Both the position numbers and the translations under genes were made by a program. From an uncultured Eubacteriales bacterium (GTDB taxonomy: Bacteria; Bacillota; Clostridia; Oscillospirales; Oscillospiraceae), in contig UQQF01000030.1 of assembly GCA_900543085.1 (NCBI GenBank), positions 1-24,015 on the forward strand: a stretch of 24,015 bases of DNA. The letters run 5' to 3'. Shown piece by piece: positions 1 through 6,695 of this stretch; the first letter of the stretch is position 1, and each line of letters starts with the position of its first letter. The notes below the pieces were generated by a model. The model was not told where the DNA came from. It saw nothing but the letters and a program-made list of their open reading frames with translations, and ran no database searches.

Positions 1-1
1 A

Positions 2-121
2 GATACATTTCTGCGTTCCTTTGAGCATTTGAAAACCCCGGATGATACAAGACCGCTCACTTTGGAAGAAATTATGCTGCGTACAGAAAGGAGTGAATGG
101 GACGATGACATTACTGTATAA
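2..121 (+). CDS. C-terminal tail of probable ABC transporter ATPase (partial)
   Basis: An open frame enters from the window edge and ends at a TAA at 119-121. It encodes 39 residues ending in EWDDDITV. The tail overlaps the start of the downstream ABC-2 permease by 17 bases, the usual arrangement of ATPase-permease pairs. None of the diagnostic nucleotide-binding motifs lie inside the window, so the ATPase assignment rests on position and overlap. It would supply the ATP-hydrolysing subunit for the permease. Base composition is AT-richer than the chromosome to the right, consistent with mobile-element cargo. Confidence 0.5.
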   Translation, partial: DTFLRSFEHLKTPDDTRPLTLEEIMLRTERSEWDDDITV

Positions 122-743
122 GGAAATGAGGCTTGTAGCCCATCCAACCTCGATTGTTTTTGCATTTTTGGGCTGCCTTGTTCTGGTACCGTCCTATCCT
201 TACAGTGTGATTTTTATGTTTGGGTGTTTAGCGCCTTACATTACTTTTTTAAATGCGCGGGAAACAAATGATGTCTGGTACACAGCCGTTTTACCAGTAA
301 CAAAACGGGAAAATGTTCTGGGAAAATGCCTGCTTGTCGTTTTCTTTCAGCTATTTCAACTGCTGTTCTCTATCCCGTTTGCACTTTTGAGAAATGCCAT
401 GAATATAGCAAATAACCCCGTAGGTTTAGACGCGACTGTTGCATGGTATGGTTTTGGCTTTATTTTATATGCAGTATTCGATTTGGTATTTCTCACGACA
501 TTTTATAAAAGCGGTTACAAAGTCGGAAAATCATTTATTCTTGCAGCAATTCCTATGGTTTTTCTCATGGTAGCGATAGAAGCCACTTCTTACATCCCGG
601 CGCTTGTTTGGATAGATAGCTACCAGCCAGAGCATTTGCTGATACAGTTGCCGATTTTAATAGTCGGGATTGTCTGCTATGGCGTACTTGTTCCATTAGC
701 ATATCGAATTTCTGCAAAACGCTTTGAAAAAGTTGATTTGTAA
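105..743 (+). CDS. ABC-2 type transporter permease
   Basis: A 212-residue integral membrane protein with about six hydrophobic segments, resembling the ABC-2 permease families (ABC2_membrane_5-like). It would form the membrane channel of an exporter with the ATPase that ends at 121; the substrate cannot be told. An ATG at 42 is in frame, but the start at 105 (MTLLYKEMR) is preferred. It follows an AAAGGAG ribosome-binding site at 87-93, and its N-terminus looks like other family members, with a short cytoplasmic start before the first helix. Codon use is AT-rich compared with genes after 1,430, which suggests horizontal transfer with the element. The gene ends just before the hairpin-rich non-coding region. 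Confidence 0.75.
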   Translation: MTLLYKEMRLVAHPTSIVFAFLGCLVLVPSYPYSVIFMFGCLAPYITFLNARETNDVWYTAVLPVTKRENVLGKCLLVVFFQLFQLLFSIPFALLRNAMNIANNPVGLDATVAWYGFGFILYAVFDLVFLTTFYKSGYKVGKSFILAAIPMVFLMVAIEATSYIPALVWIDSYQPEHLLIQLPILIVGIVCYGVLVPLAYRISAKRFEKVDL

Positions 744-774
744 AGTCAATGTATTAGCAAAGCCAGCCGAGCCA

Positions 775-816
775 GTCAACGGTCAAGATGAACGGCGCAT
801 ACGCGCCGCCGTTGAC
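775..816. repeat. Nested inverted repeat in mobile element
   Basis: The outer arms GTCAACGG (775-782) and CCGTTGAC (809-816) are perfectly complementary. Inside them GGCGC (794-798) pairs with GCGCC (803-807). The repeat follows the permease gene by about 30 bases. There is no T-run after it, so it is more likely a structural or protein-binding element than a classical terminator. Confidence 0.5.
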
Positions 817-849
817 AGCCCCGCCCGCCTTTGCAGACAGGCAATCAAG

Positions 850-877
850 GCGGGAAAGCCCTAAAATGGCTTCCCGC
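850..877 (+). terminator. Possible rho-independent terminator after permease
   Basis: GCGGGAAAGCC (850-860) pairs with GGCTTCCCGC (868-877) with one bulged A and a 7-base loop. A T-rich stretch (883-891) follows after a few bases. It could end transcription from the ABC permease upstream. The gap before the T-run makes this a weak call. Confidence 0.35.
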
Positions 878-1274
878 GCATTTCAATTTTTAGAAAGGAA
901 ACGCTCCAAAATCAGAAAGAGAGCGGCCAAACACTTTGAGGGATTGGCCGCCTTGTCCACCCATTCAGCGGGGCGGCGGGCGGCGGTCAAGGCCGGGTGT
1001 AAACCCGTTCATATCAGCCTTGATGGTTGCCCGCTGTCCTGCTACTTTTCCGGGAGTGTGGCCACAACTTCTGGACACTTTGTCCACAAGTCAGAGCGTA
1101 GAACGAGGGACGGGGGCTTTCATATACCTGCCGCCGTTCTCTGAAAACAGCCCGATTTTTTGCTCATTCCCATTCGCAAAAATTCAGCCTGTTTTCCTGC
1201 CGGGGCAACCAGGGCGCATGAAGCACCGCACCCCGTTTCCCCCGTCAGCCACGCCAGCAGGTATAACACACTAC

Positions 1275-1317
1275 ACTTTGCAAGCAAAGTCGTGTGCCAA
1301 AGAGGGTCCCCCTTTGG
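1275..1317. repeat. Paired hairpins, possible oriT-like site
   Basis: Two adjacent hairpins. ACTTTGC (1275-1281) pairs with GCAAAGT (1284-1290) across AA. Then 1297-1306 pairs with 1308-1317 (CCAAAG and CTTTGG at the outside) with one internal mismatch. Side-by-side hairpins next to element ends are common around nic sites of mobilisable elements. No relaxase gene is visible here, so the transfer-origin reading is an inference. Confidence 0.35.
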
Positions 1318-1325
1318 AAACCACA

Positions 1326-1381
1326 GACAACAAAACAGGCGGTATGCTGCCCTCTCCGGGAGCATACCGCCGTTTGTTGTC
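1326..1381. terminator. Strong hairpin, probable bidirectional terminator at element end
   Basis: GGCGGTATGCT (1338-1348) pairs perfectly with AGCATACCGCC (1361-1371). The flanks GACAACAAA (1326-1334) and TTTGTTGTC (1373-1381) extend the pairing around a short interruption, giving a T-rich tail on either strand. On the minus strand it directly follows, and overlaps, the stop codon of the truncated XRE gene. It would therefore end that transcript and insulate the element from the chromosome. Confidence 0.55.
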
Positions 1382-1823
1382 AGCAGCCCGTTTCACGGTC
1401 TGTTTTCGCCCTTTGTAAAGTTTGGCGTGGGAAATAAACGCGGTAATCGAAGTTCAGCCTCGTGCCGCCCAGCACGAACATCAGCAGCAGGCCCAGCACA
1501 GAGACAACGGCCGCGGCAATATTGACGCACAGGCAGCGGGTGCGGGTGCGCACCAGCAGCCACTGCCGGCGCTTTTCGCCCAGCGGGGTGGTTCCATCTG
1601 CGGCGGCGTCGGGGCGGCGTTCGCCGCGGAGGAGCTCGTCGCAGGTGACGCCGAATATCTCCGCTATCACCGGTATGAGCGCCAAGTCCGGCGCGCCGTC
1701 GCCCACCTCCCAGCGCGAGACGGTCTTGTCTGACACGTGCAGCAGCTCCGCCAGGTCTTTCTGCGTCATCCCGTTCGCCTTCCGCAGCGCCGCGATAAAC
1801 GCGCCTATGCTTTTCCTGTCCAT
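1380..1823 (-). CDS. XRE-family helix-turn-helix regulator, 3' end replaced by mobile element
   Basis: 147 residues. The N-terminal 65 or so form an HTH_3/XRE DNA-binding domain (MTQKDLAELLHVSDKTVSRW, then GAPDLALIPVIAEIFGV). A basic linker and one hydrophobic segment (IAAAVVSVLGLLLMFVLGG) follow. This layout is that of membrane-anchored XRE regulators common in Clostridia. The start at 1823 follows an AAGGGGG ribosome-binding site; frames extending further upstream have no support. After the residues LNFDYRVYFP the sequence enters DNA resembling the mobile element and the frame stops at 1380. The natural C-terminus is therefore probably lost, although the DNA-binding part is intact. It may repress its own promoter, which has a palindrome between -35 and -10. 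Confidence 0.75.
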   Translation of the reverse strand: MDRKSIGAFIAALRKANGMTQKDLAELLHVSDKTVSRWEVGDGAPDLALIPVIAEIFGVTCDELLRGERRPDAAADGTTPLGEKRRQWLLVRTRTRCLCVNIAAAVVSVLGLLLMFVLGGTRLNFDYRVYFPRQTLQRAKTDRETGC

Positions 1824-1845
1824 GGGCAGCCCCCTTTCTGAGCAC

Positions 1846-1875
1846 ATTCTAGCCCTGTTGAGGGCGCGATGTCCA
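1846..1875 (-). promoter_or_regulatory. Promoter and candidate operator of the XRE regulator
   Basis: On the minus strand, TGGACA (1870-1875) and TAGAAT (1846-1851) are separated by 18 bases, resembling a sigma-A promoter. The spacer contains the inverted repeat GCCCT (1852-1856) and AGGGC (1861-1865) with a 4-base centre. That is a plausible site for autorepression, since XRE proteins bind such dyads as dimers. Confidence 0.45.
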
Positions 1876-1911
1876 CCTGAGAGAGCGGGAATCGCTCTCG
1901 GAATGTGAGAA

Positions 1912-2733
1912 TCAGCCGCCTTTCGCGCACTTTTCCAGCGCTTCGGCGAACTTTTGCTCAAAGCGTGCCGCAGCCTCACGGCTGACGCGCTTCCAGGGCG
2001 CGAGCATGTCGAAGGCGTGCCAGCAGCCGGGATAGACGTCGCACTCGGCGGGGACGCCCGCGGCCTTCAGTTGGTTTACATAATTCAACGTCTCGCAGTA
2101 AAACGGCTCTATGTCCCCCACGAAGGTGTAGCAGGGCGGCAAGTTTACATAATTATCTTGCCTCGCCGGTGCGGCATAGGGTGGGACGCTGTCCGTGCCG
2201 TACTTGTCACGCAGGTACAGCTTCCACGCGGCGTGGTTGCGGCGCGTGTTCCAGACGTGCGCATGGTTGTCGCGGCTGGAGGGCGTGTCGCGGTCGTCGA
2301 GCATGGGATAGAGCGGGAACTGATATTTTATGTCTACCTCTCCCCTGTCCCTTGCGAGCATACACAGCGCGGCGCACAGACCTCCGCCCGCGCTCTCGCC
2401 GCCGACGATGATCCGCTCCGGGTCGTAGCCCAGCCTCCAGGCGTTGGCCTTGAACCACAGCAGTGCGGCGTAGCAGTCCTCTATCGCCGCCGGGTACGGC
2501 GCTTGCCACGACAGCGTATAGGCCGGGGCGCAGACGGTGACGCCGAACTTCTCGACCAGCGCCCTGGCTCTGGTTATGTAAACTATTTCCGCCATGCCCG
2601 TGGCGAAGCCGCCGCCGTGTATCCAAAACACGCCCGCTGTCATATCGGGCGCGCGGGCGTGCTTGGTCGGACGCAGGACAAGCAGTTTTATCCTGCGCCC
2701 GTTGCTGTTAACATAATACTTCTCAGTTTTCAT
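1912..2733 (-). CDS. Alpha/beta hydrolase, HSL-type carboxylesterase
   Basis: 273 residues, typical for this family. The oxyanion-hole motif HGGGF is at residues 39-43 and the nucleophile elbow GESAGG has Ser114. The likely remaining triad members are Asp207 (VGDIEP) and His239 (CWHAFD). This is the pattern of hormone-sensitive-lipase-like esterases, which hydrolyse carboxyl esters; no signal peptide is seen, so it should be cytoplasmic. Its ATG shares one base with the polC stop (TGATG), so it is translationally coupled as the last gene of the long operon. The natural substrate is unknown. Odd feature: three exact copies and one near copy of the recurrent word TTATGTAAAC or its complement lie in this gene and bring runs of rare AT-rich codons. 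Confidence 0.88.
   Translation of the reverse strand: MKTEKYYVNSNGRRIKLLVLRPTKHARAPDMTAGVFWIHGGGFATGMAEIVYITRARALVEKFGVTVCAPAYTLSWQAPYPAAIEDCYAALLWFKANAWRLGYDPERIIVGGESAGGGLCAALCMLARDRGEVDIKYQFPLYPMLDDRDTPSSRDNHAHVWNTRRNHAAWKLYLRDKYGTDSVPPYAAPARQDNYVNLPPCYTFVGDIEPFYCETLNYVNQLKAAGVPAECDVYPGCWHAFDMLAPWKRVSREAAARFEQKFAEALEKCAKGG
2074..2085 (-). repeat. Recurrent word TTATGTAAAC, copy 1
   Basis: On the minus strand AATTATGTAAAC, read in the hydrolase gene as Asn-Tyr-Val-Asn with AT-rich codons. An exact 10-base match. Confidence 0.6.
2143..2154 (-). repeat. Recurrent word TTATGTAAAC, copy 2
   Basis: On the minus strand AATTATGTAAAC, inside a run of rare codons (CAA GAT AAT TAT GTA AAC) in the hydrolase gene, starting 69 bases from copy 1. 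Confidence 0.6.
2574..2583 (+). repeat. Recurrent word TTATGTAAAC, copy 3 (opposite orientation)
   Basis: TTATGTAAAC on the plus strand. In the hydrolase gene its complement is read GTT TAC ATA ACC (Val-Tyr-Ile-Thr), a different peptide and frame from copies 1 and 2. Confidence 0.6.
2707..2718 (-). repeat. Recurrent word, near copy
   Basis: Minus-strand TATTATGTTAAC, one base different from TTATGTAAAC within the 10-base core, at the start of the hydrolase gene (Tyr-Tyr-Val-Asn). Confidence 0.4.
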
Positions 2734-5700
2734 CAGAAGAAACTCATCTGGCTCTCGTCGGGCAGGGAGTTCAGCGCGCCGACGCTCTTGAGCTGTTCGA
2801 TGTGCGCCTGGCTGAGCTTGGGGCAGGCCATGGACAGCTCCTCGATGGATATGAACTCGCGTCCGCCCTCGCGCGCGGCTGCCAGGTCGCGCGCCGCGGC
2901 CTCGCCCAGGCCGGACAGCGACACGAACGGCGGCCGGAGCTGCCTGTCGCCGACCACGAGGAATTTGCTCTCGTCGCTCTCGTACAGGTCTATCGGCGCG
3001 AAATCGAAGCCGCGCATATAGAACTCGTACACGGCCTCGAGCGTGGTGCGAAGATCCTGCTCCTTGGCCGTGGCGTCGGCCTTGGAGTCTATTTCGTTTA
3101 TCTTGCGCCGCACGAAGTCCACGCCCTGTATCATGATAGCGGCGTCGAAGGCGTCCTTCTGGCTGCGGCGGTAGAAGTACGCGCTGTAGTATTGCAGCGG
3201 GTAGTGGACCTTGAAGAAGGCTATGCGGAAGCCCATCATGACGTAGGCCACGGCGTGGGCCTTCGGGAACAGGTATTTTATCTTGCGGCAGGACTCTATG
3301 TACCAGTCCGGGACGCCGTGGTCGCGCATCTCCTGCTCCGCGCCGTCGGGTAGGCCGCGGCCTTTACGGACGGCCTCCATTATCTTGAAGCTGCGCTTCG
3401 GCTCCATGCCACGGGAGATCAGATAGAGCATGATGTCGTCGCGGCAGCCGATGGTGTCCTTGACCGTGGCCGTGCCGGAGAGGATGAGATCCTTGGCGTT
3501 GCCCAGCCACACGTCGGTGCCGTGGGAGTAGCCGGAAAGGCGCACCAGGGTGTCGAACTGCTCGGGCTTTGTGTCCACCAGCATCTGGCGGGTGAAGCCC
3601 GTGCCGAACTCGGGTATGCCTATGGTGCCGGTCTTGCCGATGATGGGGTCGTCGTCGGTCAGACCCAGCGGCTCCGGCGTGCGGAAGATGCGCCGCGTCT
3701 CCGGGTCGTCCAGCGGTATCTTGCGCACGTCGACGCCGGTCATGTCCTGGAGCATCTTGAGCATGGTCGGGTCATCGTGACCCAGCTCGTCGAGCTTGAG
3801 GAGGTTGTCCTCCATGCTGTGATATTCAAAGTGGGTGGTGATGATACCGCTGCCCGGGTCGTCGGCGGGGTGCTGCACGGGGCAGAAGTCCTCGACCTCC
3901 ATGTCCTGCGGGATGACGACCAGACCGCCCGGGTGCTGACCCGTCGTGCGCTTTACGCCGACAAGTCCCGATGCCAGGCGGCTCTCCTCGGCCTTGGAGA
4001 CGTGCATGCCGCGCTCCTCCAGGTACTTGAGCACATAGCCGTAGGCGGTCTTTTCCGCCAGCGTGCCGATGGTGCCGGCGCGGAACACGTGGTCGGAGCC
4101 GAAAAGTTCCTCGGTGTACTTGTGCGCCTTGGCCTGGTACTCGCCGGAGAAGTTGAGGTCGATATCCGGCACCTTGTCGCCGCCGAAGCCCAGGAAGGTC
4201 TCGAACGGGATGTCGAAGCCCTCCTTGCGCATCTTGGCGCCGCAGACCGGGCAGTCAGCGTCGGGCATGTCTGCGCCGCAGCCGTAGTCCTTGCCGGACT
4301 CGAAGTCCGTGTGGTGGCAGCTCGGGCAGACGTAGTGCGGCGGCAGAGAGTTGACCTCCGTGATGCCGGACATGTACGCCACGATGCTGGAGCCGACGCT
4401 GCCTCGGCTGCCGACCAGGTAGCCGTGGGCGTTGGAGTCCGCGACCAGCTTCTGCGCGGACATGTATATGACGTCGTAGTGGCGCGAGAGTATGTCGTGC
4501 AGCTCGGTCTCGACGCGCTCGGTGACTATCTCGGGCGGGTTCTCGCCGTATATCTCGTGCATCTTGCCGTAGACCAGGTCTTTCAGCTGGCCGTCGGAGT
4601 TCTCTATCTTGGGCGGGAACAGGCCGTCGGGCAGGAGCTTTATCTCCTCGCACATATCCGCTATCTTGTTCGGGTTGCCGATGACCGCCTCGTAGCACTC
4701 GCGCTTGCCGAGGTAGGCGAACTCCTCGAGCATCTCGTCGGTCGTGCGGAAGTAGAGCGGATTCGGCCGGTCGGCGTCGGAGAACTTCTTGGCCGCGAGC
4801 AGTATGCGGCGGTAGATCTCGTCGCGCGGGTCGAGGAAGTGCACGTCGCCGGTGGCGACGACGGGCTTCTCCAGCTCGTGCGCCAGGCGCGCCACGCGCC
4901 GGTTCAAATCGCGCAGACCCTCGTCGTCGCGCACCGTGCCGTTCTCGACCAGGAAGCGGTTGTTGGCGATGGGCATGATCTCGAAGTAGTCGTAGAAGCC
5001 GGCGATGCGCTTTAGCTCCTGGGCGTTCGTGCCCCTGAGCACGGCGTCGAAGACCTCGCCCGCCTCGCAGGCGGAGCCTATCAGCAGCCCCTCGCGGTGC
5101 TGCATGAGCAGGCTCTTGGGTATGATGGGGTTGCGCGAATAGTGCTTCAAATAGCTCGCGGAGATGAGCTTATAGAGGTTCTTCAAGCCCACCTTGTTGC
5201 GCACCAGCAGAGATATGTGCCTCACGCGCTTGCTGCCCGGGCCGGAGAGCTTGCTCATTACGTCGTTCACGTCGCTGAGCTTTTCCGCGCCCTGGTTGTG
5301 CAGCATGGGTATGAACTTCTCCATCATCCGCGCGACGACCTCGGCGTCGTCAAACGCACGGTGGTGGTTGAACTCCGGCAGGCCGAGGTGCTTGCTGACT
5401 ATGTCCAGCTTGTGCCGCCGCAGCTCCGGCAGCAGTCGCTGAGCCAGTATCAGGGTGTCGACCACCACGGGGTCGAACTCTATGCCGCTGCGCTCGCAGG
5501 CGGCGGCCATGAAGCCGGTGTCGAAGGTCGCGTTGTGCGCGATTATCGGCCGGCCTCCGGCGAAGTCCAAAAACGCGCGCATGGCCTCCGCCTCGTCGGG
5601 GGCGTCCGCCACGTCGCTGTCCTTTATGCCCGTCAGCTCCGTGATGTTCGCCGGGATGTGCATGTGCGGGTTCACGAATGTGCTGAAGGTGTCTATCACC

Positions 5701-6695
5701 CTCCCGCCGGAGAACAGCACCGCGCCTATCTCCGTCAGCCGATCCGTGGCGGCGGAGAGACCTGTGGTCTCCACGTCGAAGGCGATGAACTCCCCGGTCA
5801 GCGGGGCGTCGCTGTCGCCGCGCACGGCCGTGCCGGTGTCCACGTCGTTTACATAATACCCCTCGAGGCCGTAGATTATCTTGACGCCGTACTTCTTGCC
5901 GGCCTTGCTCATCTCGGGGTAGGCCTGCGCGGTGCCGTGGTCGGTGACGGCAACCGCCTTCATGCCCCAGGCGGCGGCGCGCTCGACCACCTTGGCGGGG
6001 TCGGGCAGGGCGTCGAGCGTGGAGTAGCGCGTGTGCAGATGCAGCTCCACGCGCTTGCCGCCCTCGGCGGTGTCGGGGCGGATGTCCATGCTGGACGTGA
6101 CGATGGTCACGGGATCTATTATCATGTCGCCGTAGAACTTGTCAAAGTCCACCTTGCCGCGCACTATAACGCACATTCCGGACTTGACCTTGCCGGTGAT
6201 GGAGGCGTCCTCTCCGCGCGCGATGAACTTGTTGACGTGCACCGAGCCGGTGTAGTCGGTCATGTCAAAGCTGAGTATATTGGCGCCGCGCTTTTGTAAC
6301 TCGCGGTTGTCGACGGCGAAGATGACGCCCTTGACCGTGACGTATCCGCTCTCGAGCGTGACGGTGGACATGTCCACGGGCACGTCCGACTTGCGCAGGG
6401 TGCGGCCGTAGAGCAGCTTGCCGTCCTTTGCCCCCTCGCTCTTGGCCTGCTTCTGCGGCTGGAGCTTGGGGCACTCGGCGTTGAGCGTGACCTTGAGCAG
6501 GCCGAACTGGGCGCGCAGGCTGCTCTCTATGGCGCCTATTTCCGCCGGGGCGGCCGTCGCGGCGAAGCGCGCGTCCACGGTCATGCTGCGCTCGTCCTCG
6601 TTTACCACGACGCTCTCCACCTCGGCCTTGTCCAGGCCGCCGGCGCTCTCGCGCAGCGGCCCGCAGCCGGGGAATATCGTCAGGAAAGCTATCAT
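2733..6695 (-). CDS. polC: DNA polymerase III alpha subunit, PolC type
   Basis: The 1320-residue Gram-positive replicative polymerase with built-in 3'-5' proofreading. In order: an N-terminal region; an OB-fold (about 110-190); the first part of the PHP domain (VELHLHTRYS near 215, VTDHG); a DEDDh exonuclease inserted in it (FDVETTG near 310, HNATFD, HHRAFDDAE near 448); the rest of PHP (GDVHFLDP); then the polymerase core. The core has SRGSVGSS, a zinc-binding Cys cluster (CPSC..C..CPVC, from about 792), the catalytic PDIDLNFSGEYQ near 847 and GQHPGG near 920. It is shorter than the roughly 1,440 residues usual for PolC, the deficit being at the N-terminus. The ATG overlaps the ispG stop by four bases (ATGA), which fixes this start unless a non-standard upstream start is used. 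Confidence 0.97.
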   Translation of the reverse strand: MIAFLTIFPGCGPLRESAGGLDKAEVESVVVNEDERSMTVDARFAATAAPAEIGAIESSLRAQFGLLKVTLNAECPKLQPQKQAKSEGAKDGKLLYGRTLRKSDVPVDMSTVTLESGYVTVKGVIFAVDNRELQKRGANILSFDMTDYTGSVHVNKFIARGEDASITGKVKSGMCVIVRGKVDFDKFYGDMIIDPVTIVTSSMDIRPDTAEGGKRVELHLHTRYSTLDALPDPAKVVERAAAWGMKAVAVTDHGTAQAYPEMSKAGKKYGVKIIYGLEGYYVNDVDTGTAVRGDSDAPLTGEFIAFDVETTGLSAATDRLTEIGAVLFSGGRVIDTFSTFVNPHMHIPANITELTGIKDSDVADAPDEAEAMRAFLDFAGGRPIIAHNATFDTGFMAAACERSGIEFDPVVVDTLILAQRLLPELRRHKLDIVSKHLGLPEFNHHRAFDDAEVVARMMEKFIPMLHNQGAEKLSDVNDVMSKLSGPGSKRVRHISLLVRNKVGLKNLYKLISASYLKHYSRNPIIPKSLLMQHREGLLIGSACEAGEVFDAVLRGTNAQELKRIAGFYDYFEIMPIANNRFLVENGTVRDDEGLRDLNRRVARLAHELEKPVVATGDVHFLDPRDEIYRRILLAAKKFSDADRPNPLYFRTTDEMLEEFAYLGKRECYEAVIGNPNKIADMCEEIKLLPDGLFPPKIENSDGQLKDLVYGKMHEIYGENPPEIVTERVETELHDILSRHYDVIYMSAQKLVADSNAHGYLVGSRGSVGSSIVAYMSGITEVNSLPPHYVCPSCHHTDFESGKDYGCGADMPDADCPVCGAKMRKEGFDIPFETFLGFGGDKVPDIDLNFSGEYQAKAHKYTEELFGSDHVFRAGTIGTLAEKTAYGYVLKYLEERGMHVSKAEESRLASGLVGVKRTTGQHPGGLVVIPQDMEVEDFCPVQHPADDPGSGIITTHFEYHSMEDNLLKLDELGHDDPTMLKMLQDMTGVDVRKIPLDDPETRRIFRTPEPLGLTDDDPIIGKTGTIGIPEFGTGFTRQMLVDTKPEQFDTLVRLSGYSHGTDVWLGNAKDLILSGTATVKDTIGCRDDIMLYLISRGMEPKRSFKIMEAVRKGRGLPDGAEQEMRDHGVPDWYIESCRKIKYLFPKAHAVAYVMMGFRIAFFKVHYPLQYYSAYFYRRSQKDAFDAAIMIQGVDFVRRKINEIDSKADATAKEQDLRTTLEAVYEFYMRGFDFAPIDLYESDESKFLVVGDRQLRPPFVSLSGLGEAAARDLAAAREGGREFISIEELSMACPKLSQAHIEQLKSVGALNSLPDESQMSFF
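5847..5858 (-). repeat. Recurrent word TTATGTAAAC, copy 4 (in polC)
   Basis: Minus-strand TATTATGTAAAC encoding Tyr-Tyr-Val-Asn in polC, between the first PHP part and the exonuclease insertion. Confidence 0.6.

Larger units (their letters stand above)
744..1325. other. Gene-poor, hairpin-rich end region of the mobile element
   Basis: No convincing gene is seen here. Frames of 80-160 codons exist on both strands, but they overlap each other, lack good ribosome-binding sites and have no recognisable domain. The DNA holds several inverted repeats: 775-816, 850-877, 1057-1066, 1072-1086, 1275-1290 and 1297-1317. This density of palindromes is typical of transfer origins or replication and regulatory regions at element ends. 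The general look recalls non-coding segments seen near mobilisation genes in gut Clostridia, but that is recollection, not a search. Confidence 0.5.
1..1430. mobile_element. Terminal part of an integrated mobile element (ICE/IME-like)
   Basis: Composition changes from AT-rich (up to about 750) through a hairpin-rich non-coding stretch to GC-rich chromosomal genes after about 1,430. The stretch carries transporter cargo and several inverted repeats. It ends inside the C-terminal coding region of an XRE regulator, whose reading frame runs out into element sequence. This is what an insertion into that gene would leave. No integrase, relaxase or transposase is inside the window, so the class (integrative conjugative or mobilisable element) is inferred from the look of the DNA. 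The exact junction is uncertain, probably between 1,383 and 1,440. Confidence 0.55.

Noticed and set aside
788..1525. Overlapping small frames in the mobile-element end (118, 160, 121 residues on plus, 81 on minus)
   Set aside because: They overlap each other in different frames, run through hairpins, lack good ribosome-binding sites and show no domain. They are more likely chance frames in a conserved non-coding region.
1881..1899. GAGAGCG/CGCTCTC hairpin after the hydrolase gene as operon terminator
   Set aside because: The stem is only 7 bp and no T-run follows on the minus strand; it may still be a weak structure, but a terminator cannot be supported.
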